This document shows positions 31,171 to 38,962 of a stretch of DNA of 64,000 bases, in pieces. The translations under genes and the position numbers were made by a program. The notes under the pieces were generated by a model, which ran no database searches, was not told the DNA's origin, and saw nothing but the letters and a program-made list of their open reading frames with translations. Every line of letters begins with the position of its first letter. The stretch's first letter is position 1. This DNA comes from Mediterraneibacter hominis (lineage in GTDB: Bacteria; Bacillota; Clostridia; Lachnospirales; Lachnospiraceae): NCBI RefSeq assembly GCF_014287475.1, contig NZ_JACOPF010000001.1:124001-188000 (forward strand), read 5' to 3'.

Positions 31171-32553
31171 ATGTTTTTAAAAGAGAGGGAAAATTATCTA
31201 GGGATAGACTGGAAGGTATTTTACCGCAATGTTTTTGCACTGGTTGTTCCAATGGCGTTGCAAAATTTGATCAACGTAGGAGTGACAGCGGCAGATGTCA
31301 TTATGCTGGGCAGAGTAGGAGAAAAGGTGCTTTCAGGTGCTTCACTGGCAGGGCAGATACAGTATATTATGACACTGTTTTTATTCGGGCTTACATCGGG
31401 AGCAACTGTATTGACTGCCCAGTATTGGGGAAAGAAAGACAGAAAGGCGATAGAGAAAATTCTGGGTATGACAGTGAAGGCGGCAATTCTTGTGACGGCG
31501 GTTTTTACCGTAGCAGCGCTTTCGATACCGGATTTACTGATGCAGATTTTTACAAATGATCCGACTGTCATAGAGCAGGGAGCTATGTATCTGCGTATTG
31601 TTGCTTTCTCTTATGTATTGATGGGGATTACACAGGGATATTTGTATGTTATGCGGAGTGTAGAACGGGTAGTTGTTGCAACCGTCGTCTATTTGCTTTC
31701 GCTTTTGTGTAATGTTGTGTTAAATTCTATCTTTATTTTTGGCTTGTTGGGATGTCCGGCAATGGGGATAAAAGGTGCGGCGCTTGGAACGCTGTGTGCG
31801 AGAGTATTGGAAGTATGTCTTGTGGCAGGGTATGCCAAAATCTTTAACAAAGAGATAAAGCTTAGGGTTACTTATATCTGGCATACCGATAAAACTTTGT
31901 TTTCTGATTTTATGAAATATTCGCTTCCAGTGGTGGCAAATGAGATCATGTGGGGGCTTGGAACCGCCGCCAATACCGCTATTTTAGGTCATATGGGCAG
32001 TGCGGCGGTGGCGGCGAATTCGGTAGCGCAGGTGGCCAGGCAGCTTGCAACGGTTGTGGCATTTGGGCTTGCCAGTGCAGCGGCGATTTATCTGGGAAAG
32101 ACAATCGGAGAAAAGAAAATGGAACATGCAAAAGCCTATGCGAGAAGATTCATTCAGCTTAGTGTTCTTATGGGACTTGCGGGGGGAATCTTGATTCTGG
32201 CGGCAGCTCCGATTGCAGCAGCGGTGTTGTCACTGACAGCGGCAGCAAAAGAATATCTGAAATTTATGTTTTTTGTGATGTCTTATTTCGTTGTAGGACA
32301 GGCTTGGAACACAACAATGGTAGTAGGTATTTTCCGTTCGGGCGGAGATACTCGTTTTGGCCTTGTGCTGGATGTAGGAACAATGTGGGGATGCTCGATA
32401 TTGATTGGCTTTATTGCAGCATTTGTATTGCATTTTCCTGTTCCGGTTGTGTATATGATTTTGATGAGTGATGAAATTGTGAAATTTCCGATTACATATC
32501 TGCGGTACAGAAGCTATAAATGGCTGAAAATTGTTACGCGCGAGGAGGTATAA
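31171..32553 (+). CDS. MATE family efflux transporter
   Basis: A 460-residue protein with about 12 membrane helices in two similar halves. NVGVTAADVIMLGRVGEKVLSG and TAANTAILGHMGSAAVAANS are equivalent positions in each half and are typical of MatE domains. It exchanges protons or sodium for cationic drugs or metabolites at the cell membrane. GAGAGGGAAAG lies before the ATG and it has its own promoter. The gene stands alone, enclosed by inverted blocks of the 62-bp repeat, which raises the possibility of transfer or inversion as a unit. Confidence 0.92.
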   Translation: MFLKERENYLGIDWKVFYRNVFALVVPMALQNLINVGVTAADVIMLGRVGEKVLSGASLAGQIQYIMTLFLFGLTSGATVLTAQYWGKKDRKAIEKILGMTVKAAILVTAVFTVAALSIPDLLMQIFTNDPTVIEQGAMYLRIVAFSYVLMGITQGYLYVMRSVERVVVATVVYLLSLLCNVVLNSIFIFGLLGCPAMGIKGAALGTLCARVLEVCLVAGYAKIFNKEIKLRVTYIWHTDKTLFSDFMKYSLPVVANEIMWGLGTAANTAILGHMGSAAVAANSVAQVARQLATVVAFGLASAAAIYLGKTIGEKKMEHAKAYARRFIQLSVLMGLAGGILILAAAPIAAAVLSLTAAAKEYLKFMFFVMSYFVVGQAWNTTMVVGIFRSGGDTRFGLVLDVGTMWGCSILIGFIAAFVLHFPVPVVYMILMSDEIVKFPITYLRYRSYKWLKIVTREEV

Positions 32554-32653
32554 ACACAGGTCAACATGAATAAAAAACGTGTTATTCTTTAGAAAATATG
32601 TTATACTGTATATTGTCTTACGTTTACAAGAATCATGCGTGTTCAGGCAAACG

Positions 32654-32930
32654 TAGCGTCGGTGTACAAGGGGCAATACGGTCGCTGAAGGGCAAATTTA
32701 AGCCGCTTTGTCGTTACTTTCACTCCGCGTACGTCTTTGTACGCGTCGTTCAAGTACCTAAAAGAGACTTAAATTTGTCTCTTCACGACTCTCAGACCTC
32801 AACCGCAGAAATTTCGGTGCTTTTCAAGGCAGACGATTGAGGTGTACTGGAGTATGCCGATTGAGGATAACGCTGAAAATCGCTGGAATTACGCGATTTG
32901 AGACGTGTTGCCCATTGTACACCGACGCTA
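32654..32930. repeat. 277-bp MITE-like element with structured interior
   Basis: TAGCGTCGGTGTACAAGG and its reverse complement (one mismatch in the right arm) bound the element; the ends match the 47-bp palindrome at 4514-4560. The interior encodes no convincing protein but holds several pairings: CAAATTTAAG with CTTAAATTTG, CGCGTAC with GTACGCG, and CCTCAA with TTGAGG. It could be a non-autonomous mobile element or encode a structured RNA. With the inverted 62-bp repeats it fills most of the 561-base gap between the MATE gene and the Mrp gene; the first 100 bases (32554-32653) show nothing clear. Confidence 0.75.
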
Positions 32931-32950
32931 AGGTATCTGTATAAAAAACA

Positions 32951-33078
32951 TATACCTAAAAGGGCATACCGCAATACACTCCCTTTGGGAGAGCGGGCTT
33001 CGCCCGATAAGGTATACCCCAAAGGGTATACCGCAATACATTCCCTTCGGGAAGGCGGGCTTCGCCCGATAAGGTATA
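32951..33078. repeat. Inverted pair of 62-bp palindromic repeats
   Basis: Reverse-complement copies of the unit found at 30974-31103, again two units 62 bases apart (GGTATA ends at 33016 and 33078) plus a partial third. The stems CGGGC-TTCG-CCCG and TTCCC-TTC-GGGAA are kept, so base changes preserve pairing. Confidence 0.9.
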
Positions 33079-33114
33079 AGAAGAAATGAAAAGAAATCAG
33101 AGAGAAGGTATGAA

Positions 33115-33948
33115 ATGATGGCAGAAGAACAAAATAATGGAGGATGTTCAGAGTCTTCGTGCGCGGGATGTGAACATGCGTCTACATGTGAAAGTAAAAA
33201 AGAAGATTTCCGTGTACCGGCAAATATGTATACGCAGGTAAAAAAGGTGATTGGAGTTATCAGTGGGAAAGGTGGAGTTGGAAAATCCCTTGTGACAGCG
33301 TCTCTGGCGCGTATGATGCGTGAAAAAGGATATACGGTAGGAATCCTAGATGCAGATATTACGGGACCGTCTATTCCCAAAATGTACGGAGTACACAGCA
33401 TGGCGCGCGGTACTGAAGATGGAATTTTACCATGTATTGCAAAGGACGAGACAAGGATTATGTCTGTAAATCTTTTGATGGAGGATGAGTCTGCCCCAGT
33501 AATCTGGAGAGGGCCGGTAATTGCAGGAGTGGTAAAGCAGTTCTGGTCAGATGTAATGTGGGGAGATTTGGACTATCTGTTTGTAGATATGCCTCCGGGA
33601 ACAGGAGATGTGCCATTGACCGTATTTCAGTCTCTTCCTGTGGACGGTGTGGTGATTGTGACGTCTCCGCAGGATCTGGTACAGATGATTGTAAAGAAGG
33701 CATATAATATGGCGAAACAGATGAATATTCCGGTACTTGGAATTGTGGAGAATTACAGTTATATAAAATGTCCAGACTGCGGAAAAGAAATGAAGGTATT
33801 TGGAGAAAGCCATATTGATGAAATTGCGTCAGAGCTGGAAATTCCAGTACTTGGAAAGATGCCGCTGGATCCTGTTATCGCAGAGGCAGTGGAGGCTGAA
33901 AAGTTTTATGAGGCGCAAAATCCATACCTAAAAGAGATAGAGCTATAA
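33115..33948 (+). CDS. Mrp/NBP35-type Fe-S cluster carrier ATPase
   Basis: A 277-residue P-loop ATPase of the Mrp/ApbC/NBP35 group that holds and transfers iron-sulfur clusters to target enzymes. The deviant Walker A GKGGVGKS spans residues 51-58, and the cluster-binding CPDC (Cys219, Cys222) lies in the C-terminal part. A Cys-rich N terminus (CSESSCAGC, CESK) recalls the extra N-terminal cluster of NBP35. Two ATG codons (33115, 33118) follow AGAAGG; both fit. A ferredoxin gene follows. Confidence 0.93.
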   Translation: MMAEEQNNGGCSESSCAGCEHASTCESKKEDFRVPANMYTQVKKVIGVISGKGGVGKSLVTASLARMMREKGYTVGILDADITGPSIPKMYGVHSMARGTEDGILPCIAKDETRIMSVNLLMEDESAPVIWRGPVIAGVVKQFWSDVMWGDLDYLFVDMPPGTGDVPLTVFQSLPVDGVVIVTSPQDLVQMIVKKAYNMAKQMNIPVLGIVENYSYIKCPDCGKEMKVFGESHIDEIASELEIPVLGKMPLDPVIAEAVEAEKFYEAQNPYLKEIEL

Positions 33949-33993
33949 AAATGTAAAGATAAGTCTACACGCTGACGTATAATCTGGAAGGAT

Positions 33994-34020
33994 TTGACAC
34001 ATAATTATCTGTAATAGAAT
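33994..34020 (+). promoter_or_regulatory. Possible ferredoxin gene promoter
   Basis: TTGACA is followed 15 bases later by TAGAAT. The spacer is short, so this is tentative. Confidence 0.35.
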
Positions 34021-34040
34021 TATGGAAAAGGAGTAAGCAT

Positions 34041-34226
34041 ATGAAGGCGTATGTAGATGAAAATTGTATTGGATGTGGTCTATGTACTTCTGTCTGTCCA
34101 GAAGTATTTGAGATGGACGAGGAGCAGGTAGCACAAGCTGTCGGTGCTATCAGTGAGGAAATAGAAGAGACAGTAAAAGAAGCTAGAGATAATTGTCCAG
34201 TGGAGGCAATTCATACAGAAGAATAG
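34041..34226 (+). CDS. Small [4Fe-4S] ferredoxin
   Basis: A 61-residue acidic ferredoxin with CIGCGLCTSVCPEVFEM (Cys9, Cys12, Cys15, Cys19) near the start and NCPVEAI near the end, the pattern of single-cluster clostridial ferredoxins. The far Cys completes the cluster; Cys19 is the usual extra residue. It would pass single electrons among cytoplasmic redox enzymes, and bioB downstream is one enzyme needing such a donor, though no direct link is shown. AAAAGGAG precedes the ATG. The stop codon sits at the edge of a 60-base perfect palindrome. Confidence 0.95.
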   Translation: MKAYVDENCIGCGLCTSVCPEVFEMDEEQVAQAVGAISEEIEETVKEARDNCPVEAIHTEE

Positions 34227-34284
34227 AAAAAGAAAACGGTGAGAAAAAGTGCTGCAGCACTTTTTCTCACCGTTTTCTTTTTCT
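34225..34284. terminator. 60-bp perfect palindrome, terminator
   Basis: Two 30-base arms are exact reverse complements with no spacer, centred between 34254 and 34255. The core is AAAACGGTGAGAAAAAGTGC, and the 3' arm is T-rich, ending TTTTCTTTTTCT. It begins within the ferredoxin stop codon, and should terminate strongly. Confidence 0.85.
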
Positions 34285-34355
34285 TGCAAACAGAGTCCGA
34301 TCCGCACGCTTTTTTGCACCCATGCATAACATAAAGAAAAAAGAGGTTTTGCGCC

Positions 34356-34841
34356 ATGGCATATGAGAATTACCAGAAAGTAACTGGAACAATCCAAAGC
34401 GTTACGAGTGGAAATGATTGCTGCTCCCAAATGGTTTCCGTGATGACAGATACGAATATGGAGACAGTGAATTTTATCATTTCACCAGAGACACAGGTGA
34501 TCGACAATGTAAGATTGAGGAAGGGAATGAAAGTAGCGGCGTTTTATGATACCAGCCTGCCTGCACCGACAATTTTTCCTCCTCAGTACCAGGCAGAATT
34601 GATTACATCCTTAAGGAGAGAGCAGAATGTAATGCTAAATTATTTTGACGAAAATCTGACCGCACAAGACAATGCTTTGAAACTCAATCTTACACCATTT
34701 ACAAATATTGTGACCGTAAACGGGCAGAGATATACTTGTTTCCCAGAAAACGCAGACTTGCTTGTGTATTATACTACTACGACATTTAGCATTCCACCTC
34801 AGACAACACCTCAGAAGATTATTGTACTGTGTTCGTATTAA
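34356..34841 (+). CDS. Conserved-type hypothetical protein, 161 residues
   Basis: I do not recognise this protein. It has no signal peptide or membrane helix. The start (YQKVTGTIQSVTSGNDCCSQ) and alternating hydrophobic pattern suggest a mostly beta-stranded fold, with a Pro-rich stretch PAPTIFPPQYQAEL in the middle and a Thr-rich run YYTTTTFSIPPQTTP near the end. Codon usage and length are normal for a real gene, and it has flanking terminators, so it is probably transcribed alone. The ribosome site before the ATG is weak (GAGG at about 15 bases). Function unknown; a structural or spore-associated role would be guesswork. Confidence 0.65.
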   Translation: MAYENYQKVTGTIQSVTSGNDCCSQMVSVMTDTNMETVNFIISPETQVIDNVRLRKGMKVAAFYDTSLPAPTIFPPQYQAELITSLRREQNVMLNYFDENLTAQDNALKLNLTPFTNIVTVNGQRYTCFPENADLLVYYTTTTFSIPPQTTPQKIIVLCSY

Positions 34842-34882
34842 AATAGAAAAACCAGAATGTCAATTTAGGAGTTGAATTACAC

Positions 34883-34927
34883 AGTCCCTGTTACTTAAAA
34901 ATTGTGCCTTTTTAAGTAACAGGGACT
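34883..34927. terminator. Long hairpin after the hypothetical gene
   Basis: AGTCCCTGTTACTTAAAAA pairs perfectly over 19 bases with TTTTTAAGTAACAGGGACT around a 7-base loop. It can act as terminator in both directions, although no T run follows the stem. Confidence 0.65.
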
Positions 34928-34932
34928 ATATT

Positions 34933-35099
34933 GGTAACAGTTCAGCCCGCGCCATTCGTAAAACCGCACTGTGTGCTTATCGTGGCTGCCGCTACCGTTT
35001 TACTCATTGATGGGCGTTTAAGCTCATACAGATGTACGCTCGCAAAAATATGCAGGCATGTTTTATGCTTCCCGCACACTGTATGGCTGAATTGTTACC
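34933..35099. repeat. 167-bp TIR element (MITE-like)
   Basis: GGTAACAGTTCAGCC at the left and the reverse complement of GGTAACAATTCAGCC at the right form 15-base terminal inverted repeats with one mismatch. The interior has no ORF of note and contains GC-rich paired segments. The element ends five bases before the BirA-type operator of the biotin genes. The hairpin, this element and the operator fill the 343-base gap. Confidence 0.65.
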
Positions 35100-35101
35100 T
35101 A

Positions 35102-35136
35102 AATTGTAAACTATAATAATAAAATAGTTGACAATT
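35102..35136 (+). promoter_or_regulatory. BirA-type biotin operator
   Basis: AATTGTAAACTA and TAGTTGACAATT form a 12-base inverted repeat with one mismatch, separated by 11 bases. This fits the TTGTAAAC-type operator bound by the biotin repressor BirA in firmicutes, and it lies just before bioY. Confidence 0.85.
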
Positions 35137-35156
35137 AAGGCGGCGTTCGATATAGT
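35128..35156 (+). promoter_or_regulatory. bioY promoter overlapping the operator
   Basis: TTGACA and TATAGT are 17 bases apart. The -35 box is part of the right half of the BirA-type operator, so bound repressor would block RNA polymerase. Confidence 0.8.
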
Positions 35157-35184
35157 TTTAATAAACAAAAGAGAGGAGAAAGAT

Positions 35185-35748
35185 ATGGAAGAGAGACATA
35201 TACAGAGAATATCAACAAAATATATGGTGCTGTGCGCCATGTTTACTGCATTGACGGCAATCGGAGCCTTTATTCAGGTTCCAGTCCCTTATATGGATTA
35301 TTTTACTTTACAGTTTTTCTTTGTTTTGCTGTCAGGAATTGTTTTGGGAGGAAAAAGAGGTGCTGCATCCGTAGGGTGTTATGTATTTCTTGGGCTGATA
35401 GGACTTCCTGTTTTTGCTGCAGGAGGGGGAATCGGATATATTGTCAGACCAAGTTTTGGCTATCTGTTGGGATTCATTATAGCAGCTTTTGTGACAGGGT
35501 GGATATGTGAGAGAACAGATTGTACATACAAACAGTATTTTCTTGCATGCTTGGCAGGATTTACGGTTACTTATACGATAGGGATTTTATATAAATATCT
35601 GATTTTAAATTTTTATGCAGATACTCCTGCCACACTTGGAGTTGTAATCTTATCTTGCTTTCCATTGGACATGCCGGGAGATTTTGTGCTCTGCCTTGTT
35701 GCAGCAGGAACTGGGATGCGCCTTAAAAGAGCAGTAGGAGGATACTAG
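35185..35748 (+). CDS. bioY: Biotin transporter substrate-binding subunit
   Basis: A 187-residue membrane protein with six predicted helices; it is the S component that binds biotin and works with an ECF energy module (EcfA, EcfA', EcfT) encoded elsewhere. The stretch GGKRGAASVGCYVFLGLIGLPVFA is typical of BioY. The ATG at 35185 follows GAGAGGAG and lies downstream of the promoter, which rules out longer frames that begin within the operator. Leading the operon with bioY under a BirA-type operator means uptake and the last synthesis steps are repressed together when biotin is plentiful. Confidence 0.93.
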   Translation: MEERHIQRISTKYMVLCAMFTALTAIGAFIQVPVPYMDYFTLQFFFVLLSGIVLGGKRGAASVGCYVFLGLIGLPVFAAGGGIGYIVRPSFGYLLGFIIAAFVTGWICERTDCTYKQYFLACLAGFTVTYTIGILYKYLILNFYADTPATLGVVILSCFPLDMPGDFVLCLVAAGTGMRLKRAVGGY

Positions 35749-35818
35749 AGTATAGTGTACGGTTTGCATTAAAGATAGAAAAAGAGTAGTACATTAGCTA
35801 AAAAAGGAGTATAAGACA

Positions 35819-36808
35819 GTGCTATATAGAGAAGAACAGATAGAAATTGAGAAAATAAAAGAAAATATAAAACATGGTGAAAATATCAAAAAACAGGAAG
35901 CGTTGGCACTTTATAGGGCACCGCTTCTTCCTTTGTGCAAGGCGGCGGATGAATTGCGGGACTATTTTTGCTCCAATAGATTTGATATTTGTACGATTGT
36001 CAACGGAAAGAGTGGCAGATGTTCAGAAGATTGTAAATACTGTGCACAGTCTTGTTGGTATCATACAAAGGCGGAGGAATACCCACTACTGGATTCGAAA
36101 GAAATTGTGCGTCAGGCAGTAGAAAATGCAGAAAAAGGAGTACTTCGATACTCCATTGTGACATCCGGGAGAAAGCTTTCTGATAAAGAAGTAGACCGTA
36201 TGTGCGAGTCGATCTGTGAAATAAAAAAGCATACCGATATTTCAGTATGTGCCTCTTTTGGACTTTTGAGCCGGGAACAGTTTTCCAGACTGAAAGAAGC
36301 GGGAGTATCTCGTATACATAATAATCTAGAAACATCAAGACGTTTTTTCCCAAATGTCTGTACAACACATACATTTGACGATAAGGTAAAAGCGATCCAG
36401 GCGGCGAAAGAGGCTGGTTTAGATGTATGCAGTGGTGGGATTATGGGGCTTGGAGAGACAGAAGAGGACAGAATTGACATGGCATTTATACTGAAAGAAC
36501 TAGAAATTTTAAGTGTACCTATTAATATGCTGAATCCGATTCCTGGAACTCCATATGAGATAAATAAAAGGCTTACGGCAGAAGAGATGAGAAGGATTGT
36601 GGCAGTGTACCGTTTTATTCTGCCGAAGGCAGCAATACGTCTTGCGGGCGGGAGAGGTCTTTTAGAGGACAAAGGGGAGGGGTGTTTCCGTTCCGGGGCA
36701 AATGCGGTTATTTCGGGAGATATGCTCACAACAGCCGGTTACACGGTTGATTCAGATATGGAACGGATAAATAGACTAGGATATAAGGCGGAACGGATAC
36801 ATGGGTAA
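35819..36808 (+). CDS. bioB: Biotin synthase
   Basis: Radical SAM enzyme that inserts sulfur into dethiobiotin, final step of biotin synthesis. The 329-residue protein has the cluster motif CSEDCKYC (Cys68, Cys72, Cys75) and the BioB stretches ASFGLLS and GGIMGLGE. GTG is the start, with AAAAAAGGAG about 9 bases before it. It overlaps bioD by 8 bases. Because bioA, bioF and bioH are not seen here, the cell may make biotin only from a late precursor, or hold the early genes elsewhere. Confidence 0.95.
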   Translation: MLYREEQIEIEKIKENIKHGENIKKQEALALYRAPLLPLCKAADELRDYFCSNRFDICTIVNGKSGRCSEDCKYCAQSCWYHTKAEEYPLLDSKEIVRQAVENAEKGVLRYSIVTSGRKLSDKEVDRMCESICEIKKHTDISVCASFGLLSREQFSRLKEAGVSRIHNNLETSRRFFPNVCTTHTFDDKVKAIQAAKEAGLDVCSGGIMGLGETEEDRIDMAFILKELEILSVPINMLNPIPGTPYEINKRLTAEEMRRIVAVYRFILPKAAIRLAGGRGLLEDKGEGCFRSGANAVISGDMLTTAGYTVDSDMERINRLGYKAERIHG

Positions 36809-37469
36809 AGGAGTATTTATTACGGCGACAGGTACAGATGTAGGAAAGACATATATAACAGGTCTGATTGTTAAAAAACTACGGCGTGAGGGATATTTGG
36901 CAGGGTATTATAAAGCGGCGCTTTCGGGAACAGACAGCGTGAAGAAAAGCGATGCCGGATATGTAAAACAATTTTCGGGGATTACTCAGAATGATGAAAC
37001 ACTTGTCTCTTATATGTATAAACAGGCAGTATCCCCTCATTTGGCATCGAGACTAGAGAAGAAACCAGTAAGACTTGACAAAGTATATGCGGATTATATG
37101 CGTGTGAAAAGCCAGTGTGAATATGTGACAGTAGAAGGAAGCGGAGGGATTGTCTGTCCAATTCTATGGGAGAAAGACAAGAAAATTCTTTTGGAAGATC
37201 TAATCAAAGAGTTCAAACTGCCGGTCGTTCTTGTAGCAGATTCAGGACTTGGAACTATCAATGTAACGACGCTGACAACAGCATATTTGAAAGACAGAAA
37301 AATAGAAGTTAAGGGAATTATAATGAATCGTTTTAACGGTAGTGTTATGCACCAGGACAACAGGAGGATGATAGAAGAACTTACACAGATTCCTGTTGTA
37401 GCAACAGTAAAAGAGAAAGAAAAGGAAATAAAAATTGGGACAGAGAAGCTGCTTTCTTTTTTTGCATGA
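36801..37469 (+). CDS. bioD: Dethiobiotin synthetase
   Basis: ATP-dependent carboxylase that closes the ureido ring of 7,8-diaminopelargonate to give dethiobiotin, the substrate of BioB. The 222-residue protein starts MGKGVFITATGTDVGKT, the BioD P loop (residues 11-17), and has VEGSGGIVCPI near residue 115. It overlaps bioB by 8 bases, so the two are coupled. The length is normal. Its substrate needs BioA, which is not in this window. Confidence 0.95.
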   Translation: MGKGVFITATGTDVGKTYITGLIVKKLRREGYLAGYYKAALSGTDSVKKSDAGYVKQFSGITQNDETLVSYMYKQAVSPHLASRLEKKPVRLDKVYADYMRVKSQCEYVTVEGSGGIVCPILWEKDKKILLEDLIKEFKLPVVLVADSGLGTINVTTLTTAYLKDRKIEVKGIIMNRFNGSVMHQDNRRMIEELTQIPVVATVKEKEKEIKIGTEKLLSFFA

Positions 37470-37560
37470 TTTAAGTCCTTTTTGGATATGATAACAAAAA
37501 AGTCTGAGTTTGTAAGAACAAGGGCAAAGAAAAGCTGCAGAAAAGGAGATCGCAGAGGGT

Positions 37561-38673
37561 ATGATAGAAGGACAGAATAGGAAAATTCCAGAAAAACCAG
37601 AAAGGACAGAATTTGAAACAGGGTGCAGCGCTATCGCATGGAAAACAGAAGACGGCAAGCACCTATGGGGACGTAATTACGATTTTAACAAAATTGCACA
37701 GGGAAGCAGACTCACATACCTGCCTGAAAAGACGAGATTTTGTACTTGCGAGGAAAAGGACGGAGAGCTTAAGGAGAATGCTGTACAAGAATCGCGGCAT
37801 GCTGTTTTAGGAGTGGGAACATTACTTTTGAAAGATTCGCCTGTATTATATGAGGGCATAAACGAAAAGGGGTTGATGGGAGGACAATTATATTATCGTG
37901 AGTTTGCACATTTTGAGAGGGAATATAAAAAAGGAAAAATTCCACTTCAGCCAGTCTTTGCCGTAATGTATTTTTTGGCAGAATGTGCCAGCATAGAAGA
38001 TGTGATACAGCATATAGAGACAAAGGTTGCTTTGATTGGAGAGAGAATTCTGGGAGCTTTGCCTAATGTTCACTGGATTTTTACGGATAAATCTGGCAAG
38101 ACGGTGATCATTGAGCCAGATAGAGATGGAATAAAGATATATCGCAATACAATGGGGATTTTAACCAATAGTCCGGGATATGAATGGCACCGTACAAATT
38201 TGCTGAATTATTCTCAGATAGAAGAAAAGGATAGAGAAACACTTTATATAAATGGAGAGGAGATTAAACAGTGTTTTTCCGGAACAGGAGCACTGGGGAT
38301 GCCGGGGGATTGGTCTTCTGTATCGAGATTTGTGAGACTGGCATTTTTGAAAGAATATTATGTGAAAGGAAGTACGGAGGAAGAGGGGGTTACAAATTTA
38401 TTTCATATTCTGCAGCATGTGGCATTTCCTCTGGGATTGATAGAAGTAGGCGATCCTGTAGAAGTGACGCCGTATGATACGAAAACCACACCCTATGATT
38501 ATACTGTATATACAGCAGTTATGTGCGCTGAGTCCCTGCGGTATTATTGGATTTCTCATAAAAATATGAGAGTGCAGTATGTAGATATGGAAGAATTGAT
38601 TAAAGAGAATAAGATACAGCAGTTTGAACTTGGAGAGGAAATTGATTTTTTGTGTAGGAATAAAAAAGAGTAA
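37561..38673 (+). CDS. Choloylglycine hydrolase family enzyme (bile salt hydrolase or penicillin V acylase type)
   Basis: An N-terminal-nucleophile amidase of 370 residues. All catalytic positions of the family can be assigned: nucleophile Cys22 (ETGCSAIAW), Arg38 and Asp41 (GRNYD), Asn101 (GINEKGL), Asn203 (LTNSPGYEW) and Arg255 (SVSRFVR). The family splits bile-salt amides or phenoxymethyl-penicillin. Twenty-one residues precede Cys22, and no other start codon lies closer, so self-removal of a propeptide would be needed, unlike typical bile salt hydrolases where Cys follows Met directly. No signal peptide is seen, so it is cytoplasmic. Substrate choice cannot be settled from the sequence. 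AAAAGGAG lies upstream. Confidence 0.85.
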   Translation: MIEGQNRKIPEKPERTEFETGCSAIAWKTEDGKHLWGRNYDFNKIAQGSRLTYLPEKTRFCTCEEKDGELKENAVQESRHAVLGVGTLLLKDSPVLYEGINEKGLMGGQLYYREFAHFEREYKKGKIPLQPVFAVMYFLAECASIEDVIQHIETKVALIGERILGALPNVHWIFTDKSGKTVIIEPDRDGIKIYRNTMGILTNSPGYEWHRTNLLNYSQIEEKDRETLYINGEEIKQCFSGTGALGMPGDWSSVSRFVRLAFLKEYYVKGSTEEEGVTNLFHILQHVAFPLGLIEVGDPVEVTPYDTKTTPYDYTVYTAVMCAESLRYYWISHKNMRVQYVDMEELIKENKIQQFELGEEIDFLCRNKKE

Positions 38674-38962
38674 AACAGTATCATCTTCCAGAAAGCCTAA
38701 GCACAGTACCATTGTACGTTTTCGTATCGAATTTCTTGCCGAAGCCAGCTAAGATCTACTCTATCAGATTGTATGCTGATTGGAACTGACAGAGAAAGTT
38801 ATTCAAATAGACGGTGTTTATAGATGAAACTGTAAGCTTGCGTGAACAAATCTTTGGGGATGCCGATATATGGCAGGCGTTAATTAAAAGGACACCCCTA
38901 TCAGACTGTGGTTTGAGAGAAACCTCCTTTGGTGTAATGACAGTATCAAAGGAGGTTTTACT
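38674..38962. other. Intergenic remnant DNA at island edge
   Basis: No intact gene. Short open stretches here lack ribosome sites and recognisable domains. A perfect 11-base inverted repeat AACCTCCTTTG / CAAAGGAGGTT (38922-38957) covers the ribosome site of the decayed tnpV gene that follows, which is a natural sequestering hairpin for a transposon gene. Confidence 0.5.

Noticed and set aside
32928..33401. Minus-strand 157-codon frame across the repeats and the Mrp gene
   Set aside because: It starts inside the Mrp coding region and ends in repeats; no homology pattern or start signal.
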